A DNA stretch of 64,000 nucleotides from Aquimonas sp. GTDB taxonomy: Bacteria; Pseudomonadota; Gammaproteobacteria; Xanthomonadales; Xanthomonadaceae. The number at the start of each line of letters is the position of its first letter. Position 1 is the stretch's first letter. The notes under the pieces are model-generated. The model was not told the origin of the DNA, searched no databases, and worked only from the letters and a program-made list of their open reading frames with translations. Shown here in pieces: positions 17,130 through 27,050 of this stretch. The translations under genes and the position numbers were made by a program. Location of the stretch: NCBI GenBank assembly GCA_022241605.1, contig JAKOMQ010000013.1, positions 51,003 through 115,002 on the forward strand, read 5' to 3'.

Positions 17130-17473
17130 GTCTTGCTCCTTGCAACTTTGGTTTGGAATGAAACAACGGCCGGATGGCCGCCCTAACTGGGTCTGCTCGG
17201 AGAAAGACACGAGGTGAAGCGATGAACGTTGTGGAACCAACACCATCGGGTCACGAGTCACGGTGACCCCAGCAAACACAGCGAGGCCACTATACGCCAC
17301 ATTTCACGGTATTGCGACTGTATTGAAATGGCAGGCAGCGAAAGCACCTTAAGCCAATACAATCAATGCGTTGGAGACTCCACCGTCGGAATCGGCAAAG
17401 CGCATACAGGTCCCGGAGGCCCCGAACGCCGGCAGCCTCCGTCCGCAGCACAAGCAATGAACGACGCCTGACG
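17130..17473 (-). promoter_or_regulatory. long 5' leader and candidate promoter of the cold-shock gene
   Basis: This 344-bp gap has no gene. On the minus strand a good -10 TATAGT (complement of 17289-17294) with a poor -35 places the transcript start near 17282. That gives a leader of roughly 150 bases before the csp ATG, containing GGCCATCCGGCC-type self-complementary sequence. I see no named RNA thermometer motif. Confidence 0.45.
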
Positions 17474-17956
17474 TCAGTGTTCTACGCCGCCAGAGCCATG
17501 CACGTGACCGTGCATGCGCTCTTCCTCGGTGGACTCACGAACCTCGGTCACTTCGATGTCGAAGTTCAGGGTCTTGCCCGCCAGCGGATGATTGCCGTCA
17601 ATGGTGACGGTATCGCCCTCGACCGCGGTCACGGTCACCGCAAGCGGCCCCTGCGGGCCTTGCGCATGGAACTCCATACCCACCTCAATCGCGTCCACGC
17701 CTGCAAAAGCAGCCGCGGGCACCTGCTGCACCAGGCCTTCGTGATGAAGGCCGTAGCCCTGCTCGGGCGCGACCGCCACCTTGAAGCGGTCGCCGGCTGA
17801 GCGACCAACGAGCGCTTCTTCAAGACCGGGCACGATGTTGCCGGCACCGTGCAGGTAGGCCAAAGGCTCACGCCCGCTGGAAGTGTCGATCACCGCACCG
17901 GCATCGTCGGTCAAGGTGTAGTGGAAGGAGACGACGCACTGGTCGGCAATCTGCAT
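17474..17956 (-). CDS. slyD: FKBP-type peptidyl-prolyl isomerase SlyD-like
   Basis: A 160-residue two-domain FKBP/SlyD. MQIADQCVVSFHYTLTDDAG starts the FKBP domain; PLAYLHGAGNIVPGLEEALV is the family signature. The inserted-flap chaperone domain (about 65-120) includes APEQGYGLHHEGLVQQVP, and VTIDGNHPLAGKTLNFDIEV closes the fold. The C-terminus (EERMHGHVHGSGGVEH) keeps only three or four histidines, a reduced version of the nickel-binding tail of E. coli SlyD. The start at 17956 has GGAG upstream. Three imperfect direct repeats lie in its leader. Confidence 0.93.
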   Translation of the reverse strand: MQIADQCVVSFHYTLTDDAGAVIDTSSGREPLAYLHGAGNIVPGLEEALVGRSAGDRFKVAVAPEQGYGLHHEGLVQQVPAAAFAGVDAIEVGMEFHAQGPQGPLAVTVTAVEGDTVTIDGNHPLAGKTLNFDIEVTEVRESTEEERMHGHVHGSGGVEH

Positions 17957-17965
17957 TGGGAAACT

Positions 17966-18009
17966 CCGCTGGGGTGATCGCGCTGGGGATGATCGCGCTG
18001 GGATGCGCG
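17966..18009. repeat. three imperfect tandem repeats upstream of slyD
   Basis: CGCTGGGGTGATCG, CGCTGGGGATGATCG and CGCTGGGATGCG follow one another directly, beginning about 10 bases before the slyD ATG (read on the opposite strand). They could be a slippage product or a protein-binding array. Confidence 0.5.
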
Positions 18010-18171
18010 CTTGAATTGAACTCTGGTCCGGGTCCGCCAGAGGGCCGGTCGGACAGGAAAATCCTGTCTGCCGGCACGCGTTGGCAGGCCTTCGCGGAGC
18101 CCACGCTAGCCGCCACTGGCTCAGCAATGGGGTCTCAAAGGTTAGCAGACGCGTCCGATCGCCCTGCACGC

Positions 18172-18211
18172 TTGACAGCTCAAAGTCTAGTGTTATAGTT
18201 GACTACAACAC
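18172..18211 (+). promoter_or_regulatory. sigma-70 promoter with overlapping palindromic operator
   Basis: TTGACA (18172-18177) and TATAGT (18194-18199) are separated by 16 bases, a strong promoter. A 22-bp palindrome covers the -10: left arm GTGTTATAG (18190-18198), spacer TTGA, right arm CTACAACAC (18203-18211), one mismatch. The operon downstream encodes a GntR regulator, so autoregulation through this site is the simplest reading. Confidence 0.8.
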
Positions 18212-18227
18212 CAGTCACCCTGACTGG
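18211..18227 (+). promoter_or_regulatory. perfect 7-bp hairpin in the operon leader
   Basis: CCAGTCA and TGACTGG flank CCC. It follows the operator directly and would lie in the 5' leader of the mRNA, about 14 bases before the first ATG. It could be a second operator half or an RNA hairpin. Confidence 0.5.
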
Positions 18228-18241
18228 GGCTGGGAGCTGCC

Positions 18242-18496
18242 ATGAAGAACCGCCACACCTCCATCCTGCTCGCATTGGGTCTGGCTGTCGGCTACAGCGC
18301 ACTGGTGGCCGGCACCATCGGCCTGCTGGGCCATGACAGCACCCGCTCGATTGCCGAAACCGCGGTTGCGACGGCTCTGCCCGCCCAAGCCGAAGCGCCA
18401 CCAGCACGCGCCTCGCACGCCTCCCTCCGCCTGCGCATGACCCTGCCTTTTGTCCCGGCCGGCAGTGCGCGTGCGGAGTCACCGCAGGAGATCTGA
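18242..18496 (+). CDS. small single-span membrane or exported protein of the ABC operon
   Basis: An 84-residue protein I do not recognise. MKNRHTSILLALGLAVGYSA begins a strongly hydrophobic N-terminal segment (about 8-29), followed by an alanine- and arginine-rich tail (ALPAQAEAPPARASH, LRLRMTLPFVPAG). It is the first gene behind the promoter/operator and ends 3 bases before the GntR gene, so it is cotranscribed with the regulator and transporter. GGGAG sits before the ATG. It may be a membrane accessory or a transporter substrate; neither is shown. Confidence 0.6.
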   Translation: MKNRHTSILLALGLAVGYSALVAGTIGLLGHDSTRSIAETAVATALPAQAEAPPARASHASLRLRMTLPFVPAGSARAESPQEI

Positions 18497-18499
18497 TCC

Positions 18500-18864
18500 A
18501 TGAGCGTGATCTGGAACGAGAACACCCCGATCTACCTGCAGCTCAAGGAACGCGTCATCGGGATGTTGCTGGACGGTGCGCTGAAGCCCGGCGACGCCTT
18601 GCCTTCGGTGCGCCAGGTGGCCGCCGACTTCCAGCTGAACCCGATCACCGTCTCCCGCGCCTATCAGGAGCTGGTCGACGAGGCGCTCGTTGAAAAGCGC
18701 CGGGGGCTCGGGATGTTCGTGACCGAGGGCGCCCCCGAAAAGTTGCTCGCCAGCGAACGCGCCCACTTCATCGAACAGGAGTGGCCCGCCGTAGTGGAAC
18801 GCATCGAACGCCTCGGCCTGCGCTTGGCCGACCTGCTCCGAGATAACGCACAAGGAGAACGTGA

Positions 18865-18868
<4 letters not shown>
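18500..18868 (+). CDS. GntR-family regulator, YtrA subfamily
   Basis: A 122-residue regulator with an N-terminal GntR winged helix (IYLQLKERVIGMLLDGALKP, then LPSVRQVAADFQLNPITVSR and AYQELVDEALVEKRRGLGMF) and only a short C-terminal helix, the YtrA pattern. YtrA-type repressors usually control a cotranscribed ABC transporter, as here: the stop codon overlaps the ATPase start. The palindrome at 18190-18211 is the likely operator. The effector is unknown. Confidence 0.92.
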
Positions 18869-19718
<850 letters not shown>

Positions 19719-19722
<4 letters not shown>

Positions 19723-20714
19723 AGACCCAACTGCCCTGGCTGGTGAAGCGCGAGTACTGGGAAAACCGCGGCGGGTTCCTGTGGGCGCCGGGCATCACCG
19801 CCGGCATCACCCTGCTGCTGACCCTGATGGGCCTGGTGGTGGCCGAAGTGTTCCGCACGCGCATGGCCGGCGAAATCAACGTCGGCGTGCCGCTCAACCA
19901 GCTCACCGAAAAGATGACGCCGGAGCAGTTCGCCAACCTCGGCGCTGCCCTTGACGGCTACCTGCTCTCGCAGGCCATGCTGCTGCAGGTAGTGCTGTTC
20001 TTCGTGGTGTTCTTCTACCTGCTGGCCGCGCTGTATGACGACCGGCGCGACCGCAGCGTGCTGTTCTGGAAATCGCTGCCGCTGTCCGACTCCAGCATGG
20101 TCTTGTCAAAGGTGATTTCAGCCGCCGTCATCGCGCCCGTCATCAGCACGGCCTTTGCCATGCTGGTACAGCTGGGCGTGCTGCTGCTGCTGAGTGCCTA
20201 CGTGTTGCTGCATGGAGTGAATCCGATCAGCGTGCTGTGGGGGCCGGCGTCGCTACTCGGCGTGTGGCTGCAGATGCTGGCCAACATCCCGATCAATGCG
20301 CTATGGGCTCTGCCCACCTTCGGCTGGCTGCTGCTGGTGTCGGCATTTGCCCGTAACCGCCCCTTCCTGTGGGCCCTGCTGGTGCCGGTGGGATTGGGCG
20401 TGCTGCTGGCCTGGGGCGACATGCTCAGCCTGTTCAACATCTCGAACGCGATCTATTGGCGCGATGGCGTGATGCGAATCCTGCTGGGCGTGCTGCCGGG
20501 CAGCTACGTGCTGCATTGGCTGGCCACCGACCCGAGCCAGATCGTCGAACTGGCTGGTGCAGGCGACGGCCCACGCGTGGACGTGGTGCTGAGCTTCGGC
20601 TGGAACCTGATGGGCCGCGTACTCAGCTCGACGTCGACATGGGTGGGCGCAGTCGCAGGAGTCGCGATGATCGTGGTGGCCACGCGGCTGCGACGCTGGC
20701 GGGATGAGGGCTGA
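19719..20714 (+). CDS. ABC transporter permease
   Basis: A 331-residue integral membrane protein with about six predicted helices (GITAGITLLLTLMGLVVAEV, LLQVVLFFVVFFYLLAALY, and three to four more). The motif YDDRRDRSVLFWKSLPLSD between helices 2 and 3 is typical of ABC-2-like export permeases in YtrA-controlled operons. It overlaps the ATPase gene by 4 bases. No solute-binding protein is encoded, which fits export. A strong hairpin follows the stop. Confidence 0.9.
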
Positions 20715-20728
20715 GTATGCAGAAACCC

Positions 20729-20759
20729 CTCCGGCAGGAACCGTCTGGTCCTGCCGGAG
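20729..20759 (+). terminator. hairpin after the ABC operon
   Basis: CTCCGGCAGGA pairs perfectly with TCCTGCCGGAG over 11 bp with a 9-base loop, 15 bases after the permease stop codon. There is no U-run; the stem position suggests a transcript end. Confidence 0.6.
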
Positions 20760-21020
20760 CGCGCACGGGAGGGGCCATGGATGGCCGCCCATCGGGTGAG
20801 GTAACCGAGGCCCTGCGGGCGCCTCGGGATCGCGCCGGCCGAAACGCATCGTCAAATCGGCCGGGCAGCTCAGGGGGGCGTGGCGCTGGCAACAAAGCAT
20901 CAGCGTCTGCCAGCGCCTCGGGCGCAGCCCGAAAGTGCCGGGCGTCGCCATAGCCCCGCTACGCGCCGCTCGCGTCTCTTGATCAGCCTCCCGATCCACC
21001 GCCAGCCAGCGGACGATTTG
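20760..21020. other. non-coding gap between convergent operons
   Basis: I see no credible gene here. The open frame at 20717-20953 is rich in Gly, Arg and Ser, begins before the terminator hairpin and has no Shine-Dalgarno. The sequence GGATGGCCGCCCATCGGGTG and following GC-rich blocks have the look of a decayed repeat, but no other copy lies in this window. Confidence 0.4.
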
Positions 21021-22511
21021 TCACGCTCGGCACACCAGACGACGCAGGGTGTCTTCTGAATCTTCCGGCAGGATCGGGGCGTTCCAATCCTCCAACATCG
21101 TCGCCAGCAGCAACTTCTCGAACTCCGGCGCGAAGCGATCGATGACGTCCTGCGGCCGCGCGATGCACTTGGCGTCGGAAATCAGGCCAAAGTGCACGCG
21201 GTCGTTGTAGCTCAGGATGCTGATGCCGATGCCGATGGAGCCTGACTGCGGTACCCAGAACATCAGCTCGCTGATCTGGGCGCCGGCCATGTACAGAGGC
21301 AGCTGCGGGCCCGGCACATTGGTCGCCACCACCGTGCCCTTTTTGCTGAAAAGCTCGAGCGCCCTCTTCTGCACCGCAGGCGGCGCCATGCCAAGCGCGG
21401 CGAGCACGCCGAAGGTCATGATCGCCTGCCGCGACGACTTGATGTGGCGCATGTTGCCGGCCACGTGCTGCAGCCGGCGCAGGGGATTGGGTTCGTGGAT
21501 GGGGAGATCCAGGAACACCAGGCCGAAGTGGTTGCCCAATTTCTTGGCGTGCTCCAGCGGCCGCAGGTTCACGGGCACGGTGGCGCGGATACCGCAGCCG
21601 TTGGGCTCGAAGCCCTGGTCCAGCAGGTAGCCGCGCAAGGCACCGGCTGCGGCCGCCAGCAGCACGTCGTTGACCGTGCAGCCGAGCGCCCGCGCAATTG
21701 TCTTGACCTCCTCCAGCGGCAGCGGCGGCGCCCACGCGCAGCGTTTGCTGACGCCGAGGCCCGCTTTCAGCGGGGTGTCCGGATCATCGGGCAGCATCAG
21801 GACCTGACCCAGCTCGCGGGCGATCTCGCCCCCCTCCTTTGCCAGCACCGCCGCAAGACCCGGGTCGCGGTACATCTCCAGACTCTTTTCCATCATCTTG
21901 CCGCCCATCTTCATGGCGCGATCGAACTGCTCCACGGCCGGATCGAAGAAACGCTTGGTGATCTTGTGGCCGTCATCCTTCAGCCAGGCCCGAGGCAGGT
22001 CGGCTCCGGGCCTGGGCTCGCGGCTCACGTCAGTAAGCGAGAGCAGCACCTGCACCAGAGCGATGCCGTCCGCATAGCAGTGATGGATGCGGGCGATCAC
22101 GGCGCTGCCGCCGTTGTAGCGCTCGACCAGATGGAACTGCCACAGCGGCTTGGAATGATCGAGGCCGGTCGAAGCCAGCAGGCTGACCAGATGCTCGAGC
22201 GCGGCCTTGTCGGCGCGCCCGGGCAGAGCGGTCAGCCGCACGTGCCAGTCGAGGTCGAAGTCCGCATCGTCCTCCCAATGTGCGCCGGTGGAGGCGTCCA
22301 CGGCTTTCTGGCGAAAGCGACGGAAAGCCAGCCAGCGCTCCGCGATGAGCTTCTTCAGCGCAGCCAGCTCCAGCGGCTCGGCGAACATCATCACGCCGGT
22401 GATCATCATCAGATTGGTGGGCCGCTCCATCCGCAGCCAAGCGGTATCCACCTTCGACATGGTCTCGCGGCGCGGCGCGTCGCGTTCTTGCTTGACACCT
22501 GAATCGGTCAT
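21021..22511 (-). CDS. wax ester synthase / diacylglycerol acyltransferase (WS/DGAT)
   Basis: A 496-residue bifunctional acyltransferase that esterifies fatty alcohols or diacylglycerol with acyl-CoA, making storage wax esters or triacylglycerol at the membrane. The catalytic HHxxxDG motif is HHCYADG (143-149). Further family marks are the N-terminal DTAWLRMERPTNLMMI and, in the second domain, ATNVPGPQLPLYMAGAQISE and ISILSYNDRVHFGLISDA. The ATG at 22511 has GGGAG upstream. A HAL-family lyase precedes it on the same strand, 67 bases away. Phasin and patatin genes lie within 8 kb. Actual lipid product unknown. Confidence 0.93.
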   Translation of the reverse strand: MTDSGVKQERDAPRRETMSKVDTAWLRMERPTNLMMITGVMMFAEPLELAALKKLIAERWLAFRRFRQKAVDASTGAHWEDDADFDLDWHVRLTALPGRADKAALEHLVSLLASTGLDHSKPLWQFHLVERYNGGSAVIARIHHCYADGIALVQVLLSLTDVSREPRPGADLPRAWLKDDGHKITKRFFDPAVEQFDRAMKMGGKMMEKSLEMYRDPGLAAVLAKEGGEIARELGQVLMLPDDPDTPLKAGLGVSKRCAWAPPLPLEEVKTIARALGCTVNDVLLAAAAGALRGYLLDQGFEPNGCGIRATVPVNLRPLEHAKKLGNHFGLVFLDLPIHEPNPLRRLQHVAGNMRHIKSSRQAIMTFGVLAALGMAPPAVQKRALELFSKKGTVVATNVPGPQLPLYMAGAQISELMFWVPQSGSIGIGISILSYNDRVHFGLISDAKCIARPQDVIDRFAPEFEKLLLATMLEDWNAPILPEDSEDTLRRLVCRA

Positions 22512-22578
22512 GCTGGTCTCCCTTCCCTCTTCGCGATGGTGCAGGGCCGGCAGCGCGAGCGTCAATGTTGCAGTGGCG

Positions 22579-24465
22579 CTACAGCTGGCGCAGGCGCAGC
22601 AGGGACGTAACGCGGGCAACGTCGCCGTCCATGGCCCGGTCCGGGCCCATGAACTCCACGGCCTCACGCAGCTGCCGGTGCAGCGATGCCGTCCGTGGGC
22701 CCGGGGCGAACTCGGCATAGGCGGCCAACGCGGCCTGCAGCGCGCAAACTTCGGACTCGAAGTGGGCGCGTGCCGGGTGCTCCGCTGCCGGTGCTCCTGC
22801 CACCTTGGCGGCCAGCGTGGTCCAGCCCTCCTGCACGGCGAGACGCCGCGCCGCATTCAGCATGTCACGGCGAAAGTCCAAGGCCTGGGCGGCGGTGTAG
22901 AGCTCCAGGGCCACCACGTCGGAGAGGTCGTCCAGCATCTCCAGCACGTGCCGGGCCTCGTTGGCCCCCATCGAGACGTGATCCTCGGCGTTGGCGCTGG
23001 TCGGCACCGAATACACCGAGGCCGGGTGGGCGCGGCTGGCGAGGTCGTTGACCAGGGCCGCGGCGGTGTACTGCACGATCATGAAGCCGGAGTCGGTGGC
23101 GTCCTCGTTGCCGCTCAGAAAGGCCGGCAGGCCGTCGTTGGTGGCCGGATCCACCAGCTTGTTGAGGCGTCGCTCGCTGATCGAGGCCAGCACCGGGATG
23201 GCCGTCTTGAGGTAGCTCATGGCCAGCGCCAGCGGCATGCCGTGGAAATGCCCAGCCGAGATCACCTGGTCCTCGATGAAGCGCGGGTTCTCGGCATCGG
23301 GGAAGACCAGCGGGTTGTCGGTGACCGCGTTCAGCTCGATGTCCAACACCCGCTGCGCCTGCGCCAGCGCATCGCGCACCGCGCCATGCACCTGCGGAGC
23401 GCAGCGTAGACAGTAGGCATCCTGCGGCTGGTGCTTCTTGCCGCCGAGGAAGGGCAGGAAGCGGCGATAGAAGGACTCCCGCCCGTGCCGCTGCGAGGGC
23501 GGCACGTAGTCCCAGCCGATGTCGAAGCGCAGGGCCTGATCCTCACCGCGGCTCCAGGAATCCGCCTGCCAGGCGCGGAAGCGCGGCACCAGGTGGTAGG
23601 GAATATCGACCAGGGTCGAGCCCTGCAGGCGCTCGCGCAGGGCGGCTGCGGTGGCGACCTGACCGGGATGCGGGCGCAGCGCATGCACTGCCTCGGCAAA
23701 GGCTGAGGCGCGCCCGGAAAACGCCTCCAGGGTCATCGCGAGTGCGTCGTCAGCGCGCTCCAGCAGGTATTCGAGGCGATCCGCCGCCAACACGCCGCAG
23801 GCCAGCATCTGCGCAGTGCCGTTGTTGAGCGCGAGGCCCTCCTTGAGCGACAGCCGCACCGGCGCCAGCCCGGCCCGCTGCAGGGCTTCGGCGCCGGGCA
23901 GGCGCTCGCCGTCGAGGAAAGCCTCGCCACGCCCCAGCAACACGATGGCCAGATGCGAGAGCGGCGCCAGATCACCGCTGGCGCCCACCGAGCCCTTGCA
24001 GGGCACTACCGGCACGATGCCGGCATTGAACAGGTCAGCCAGTGCCTGCAGGGTGCTGGCGCGAATGCCGCTGTGGCCACGCAGCAGGGTATTGATGCGG
24101 ATCGCCAGCATGGCGCGCACCACCTCGGGCCCGAAGGGCTCGCCCACGCAGACCGCATGGGTCACGACGAGGTTGTGCTGCAGCTCCTCCAGCAGATCGC
24201 CGCGACCGGGGCTGGGGCGTGCGCCCGGCAGCTCATCGCGAGCGCGGTGCGCCCCGAGCAGGCGGTCGGCGTTGCTGCCGAAACCGGTGGTGACGCCATA
24301 GATCGGCTCCTCGCGGCGCACCTGCTCGGCAAGGAAATCCGCGCAGGCCTGCACCCGCACAAGCGCCTGCGGACACAGCTCGATGCGCGCCTGGAAGCGG
24401 GCCAGCTGCAGCAGTTCAGCGCGGCTGAAGTGGAGGCCATCCAGACGCAGAGTGTCCACGGGCAT
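22579..24465 (-). CDS. aromatic amino acid / histidine ammonia-lyase family enzyme
   Basis: A 628-residue MIO-dependent lyase, which removes ammonia from an aromatic amino acid to give an acrylate. The Ala-Ser-Gly that cyclises to MIO is at 162-164 (GSVGASGDLAPLSHLA). YGVTTGFGSNADRLLG, LALNNGTAQMLA and AVTDNPLVFPDA are conserved. The selectivity position reads NLVVTHAV, close to the SH pair of histidine lyases rather than the His-Leu of tyrosine or Phe-Leu of phenylalanine lyases. At 628 residues it is over 100 longer than usual HAL, with an extra loop around 71-95 and another near 330-380 (DIGWDYVPPSQRHGRESFYR). No hut genes are near, so histidine catabolism is not supported by context. GGAG precedes the ATG chosen. 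Confidence 0.85.
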   Translation of the reverse strand: MPVDTLRLDGLHFSRAELLQLARFQARIELCPQALVRVQACADFLAEQVRREEPIYGVTTGFGSNADRLLGAHRARDELPGARPSPGRGDLLEELQHNLVVTHAVCVGEPFGPEVVRAMLAIRINTLLRGHSGIRASTLQALADLFNAGIVPVVPCKGSVGASGDLAPLSHLAIVLLGRGEAFLDGERLPGAEALQRAGLAPVRLSLKEGLALNNGTAQMLACGVLAADRLEYLLERADDALAMTLEAFSGRASAFAEAVHALRPHPGQVATAAALRERLQGSTLVDIPYHLVPRFRAWQADSWSRGEDQALRFDIGWDYVPPSQRHGRESFYRRFLPFLGGKKHQPQDAYCLRCAPQVHGAVRDALAQAQRVLDIELNAVTDNPLVFPDAENPRFIEDQVISAGHFHGMPLALAMSYLKTAIPVLASISERRLNKLVDPATNDGLPAFLSGNEDATDSGFMIVQYTAAALVNDLASRAHPASVYSVPTSANAEDHVSMGANEARHVLEMLDDLSDVVALELYTAAQALDFRRDMLNAARRLAVQEGWTTLAAKVAGAPAAEHPARAHFESEVCALQAALAAYAEFAPGPRTASLHRQLREAVEFMGPDRAMDGDVARVTSLLRLRQL

Positions 24466-24605
24466 CGAAGCGCTCCAAGGTGCGGGGGCGCCCATTGTGG
24501 ACGTTCGCGACAGATGTGGAAACGAGATGAAGGCACGAACGGTTCCAACTGCAACCCCAGATGAGGCAGGCTTGCCGCCCCGGCATCTGATTCGAGCCTC
24601 CACCC

Positions 24606-26210
24606 ATGTCCCACTCCAACCGATCCTCCCGCCTGGATGCCCTGCTGCGCAGCGGCCGTCTATCCCGCCGCGACCTGCTGCGCTCAGCCGGCAGCCTCGG
24701 CCTGCTCGGCTTTGCCAGCAGCAGCGGCGTGCTGGCGCAGGCACGGCCGCGCTTTGTCGCCGACCCCTTCAGCCTCGGCGTGGCCTCGGGCTATCCACGG
24801 GCCGACGGCTTCACCCTGTGGACGCGGCTGGCGCCGTCGCCGCTGCAGGCCGATGGCGGCATCCACCGCGACGAGTGGGTGGTGGTCGACTGGCAGGTCG
24901 CCGAGGATGAACGCTTCGAGCGGGTGGTGGCGGAAGGGCGCGTACGCGCGGTTGGCGAACTGGCCCACAGCGTCCACGTCGATGTCACCGGGCTGCGTCC
25001 GGACCGCATCTACCACTATCGCTTCCTCGCCGGCGACGCGATCAGCCGCAGCGGCCGCAGCCGCACCGCGCCCGCAGCGGGCGCCAGTCCGCGCCGGCTG
25101 AAGTTCGGCTTCTCCTCCTGCCAGCACTACGAGCAGGGCTGGTTCAACGGCTATGCCGGCCTGCTGCAGGACGACCCGGATCTGATGGTCTTTCTCGGTG
25201 ACTACATTTACGAGAGCAGCTGGGGGGATGACCTCGTGCGCCGCCACGCGGGCGGCGAGAGCTATACGCTGGAGGAGTACCGCGTGCGCCACGCCCAGTA
25301 CAAGACCGATCCGCACCTGCAGCGCGCGCATGCCGCCCTGCCGTGGCTGGTGACCTGGGACGACCACGAAGTCGACAATGACCCGTCGGCCGCCGAGTCG
25401 GAGCACCTCGACCCGCGCTTCCTGCTGCGCCGCGCTGCCGCCTACCAGGCCTACTACGAGCACATGCCGCTGCCGCGTCAGATGCGCCCGCGCACCGACG
25501 GCAGCATGCCGATCCACACCCGCGTCGACTTCGGCAGCCTGGCCAGCTTCTTCGTGCTGGACAACCGCCAGTACCGCAGCTCGATGGCCTGCCCGGACCC
25601 GTTCAAAGGCGGCGGCTCGACGACGGCGTACCTGGATGAATGCGCGGAGCTGCAGGACTCAAGCCGCAGCCTGCTCGGCAGCGAACAGGAGCAGTGGCTG
25701 GAGGCCGGCATGGCGGCGTCGGAAGCGCGCTTCAACGTGATCGCCCAGCAGACCCTGTTCACGCCCAGGGACGAGGGCAGCGAGGGCCGGCGACGGATCT
25801 GGAGCGATGGCTGGGACGGCTATCCGGCGAGCCAGCAGCGGCTGCTGAAAGCACTGTCGCGGCCGGGCCTGTCCAACCCCCTGCTGATCGGCGGAGACAT
25901 CCACGCCAACGTGATCTGCAACGTCCAGGCCGATCCCTGGGCAGGCTCACAGGTGCTGGCCGCCGAGGTCTGCGGCACCTCGATGTCCTCGCAGGGCCGG
26001 CCGCAGGAGCGTATGGACGAGTCGAAGTCCAAGAACCCGCATTTCCAGTGGGCGCGCAGCGACCGCCGCGGCTACGTGCTGGTGGAGCTGGGCCGTAATG
26101 CCGAAGTGGCGCTGCGCTCGCCGCAGACGGTCAAACAGGCACAGAGCCCAACCGAAACGCTGGCCCGGTTCGTGGTGGAGGACGGCGTGCGCGGCATCCG
26201 CGGCGGCTGA
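24606..26210 (+). CDS. phoD: PhoD-type alkaline phosphatase / phosphodiesterase
   Basis: A 534-residue exported metallophosphoesterase. The N-terminus has a Tat signal (RLSRRDLLRSAGSLGLLGFA). An N-terminal Ig-like domain (about 50-155) is followed by the PhoD catalytic domain with FGFSSCQHYEQG, FLGDYIYESSWGDD, TWDDHEVDNDPSA and LIGGDIHANV, the Fe/Ca ligand motifs. It releases phosphate from phosphodiesters in the periplasm. It stands alone between divergent and convergent genes; no Pho box was recognised upstream. Confidence 0.95.
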   Translation: MSHSNRSSRLDALLRSGRLSRRDLLRSAGSLGLLGFASSSGVLAQARPRFVADPFSLGVASGYPRADGFTLWTRLAPSPLQADGGIHRDEWVVVDWQVAEDERFERVVAEGRVRAVGELAHSVHVDVTGLRPDRIYHYRFLAGDAISRSGRSRTAPAAGASPRRLKFGFSSCQHYEQGWFNGYAGLLQDDPDLMVFLGDYIYESSWGDDLVRRHAGGESYTLEEYRVRHAQYKTDPHLQRAHAALPWLVTWDDHEVDNDPSAAESEHLDPRFLLRRAAAYQAYYEHMPLPRQMRPRTDGSMPIHTRVDFGSLASFFVLDNRQYRSSMACPDPFKGGGSTTAYLDECAELQDSSRSLLGSEQEQWLEAGMAASEARFNVIAQQTLFTPRDEGSEGRRRIWSDGWDGYPASQQRLLKALSRPGLSNPLLIGGDIHANVICNVQADPWAGSQVLAAEVCGTSMSSQGRPQERMDESKSKNPHFQWARSDRRGYVLVELGRNAEVALRSPQTVKQAQSPTETLARFVVEDGVRGIRGG

Positions 26211-26222
26211 CCACGACCGCGT

Positions 26223-26939
26223 TCACTCAAGCTCGAAAGGTTTGGGATGGCCGCAGAACAGGCGCCGGCTGACCTCGCGCTCCTGTCGCTCGATCGTCTG
26301 CAGGAAGTCCTCGGCACCGCCAAGCTCCGCAAAAGCGGTGAAGCCCCGCTCCAGGAATTGCTGCAGCTCCCACAGCCCGGCCGCGCGTGCAGGCAGGCGC
26401 GAGAGCCTTAGTACCCGCCCCAGCATCGGATGTCGTACCGCGTCGTCCAGGGCCTCACCAACTTCGACGATCAGATCGATCTGGCGCCGCCTCAGCCGTG
26501 CAAGCCCCACTTCGCGGTAGGCCTGCGCGTAGCGCTCGAGATCCAGTGTCGGACGGCCCGTGCCCCGCTGCAGGCAGCCCACCATGCGCAAATCGAGCGC
26601 GTGGCTGAGCGCGCCGAGTTCGATCGCATCCGCTGCGGTCACCAGAAAATCCGCAGGCAGCAGCCGCACCAGCCTTGGCACGATGCGCGCCACGCCGCCA
26701 TCGCGTCCGGTGACGTCGTGGTCTCCGTAGAGATCACTGAGGAAAAACTCCGCAGCGGGCCGCATGTGCGGGGTTTCGAGAAACCGCTGGAAGCTCCCCG
26801 CCAGGCGCTCGGCCTGCCAGCGCTGGAGAATCGGCAGCCACGGCGAGCGGTTGAGCGGCGTGCGCGCGGGATCGCGCAAGCGCTGGTTGGCCTCGATCAG
26901 GCGGCCGATGCGGCGGGCGGTTGGGTTGGTCTGGCTCAT
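26223..26939 (-). CDS. FFLEE-motif family protein
   Basis: A 238-residue cytosolic protein. PAAEFFLSDLYGDHDVTGRD matches the signature after which FFLEELY-motif proteins are named (FFLEELYG...D...RD). The rest is helical with many Arg and Leu. Function is unknown in the family. It diverges from the patatin gene with about 110 bases between, a pairing that suggests a link to lipid metabolism but proves nothing. It converges on phoD with 12 bases between stops. Confidence 0.8.
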   Translation of the reverse strand: MSQTNPTARRIGRLIEANQRLRDPARTPLNRSPWLPILQRWQAERLAGSFQRFLETPHMRPAAEFFLSDLYGDHDVTGRDGGVARIVPRLVRLLPADFLVTAADAIELGALSHALDLRMVGCLQRGTGRPTLDLERYAQAYREVGLARLRRRQIDLIVEVGEALDDAVRHPMLGRVLRLSRLPARAAGLWELQQFLERGFTAFAELGGAEDFLQTIERQEREVSRRLFCGHPKPFELE

Positions 26940-27050
26940 TCGACTTTGGTCGCAGATTGGGTGAGTGCGCTGACGGAAAGACGCGCAGGGTTTGGCGTGA
27001 TCGTGCGCAGGCGCACTACACTCGGAGGATCAACGGCCATACCCTAGCGC

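Noticed and set aside
18242..18496. The 84-residue peptide as a bacteriocin precursor
   Set aside because: No double-glycine leader, no modification enzymes and no peptidase domain in the transporter.
20717..20953. A 78-codon frame after the ABC permease
   Set aside because: Starts before a terminator hairpin, lacks a Shine-Dalgarno and has low-complexity Gly/Arg/Ser composition.
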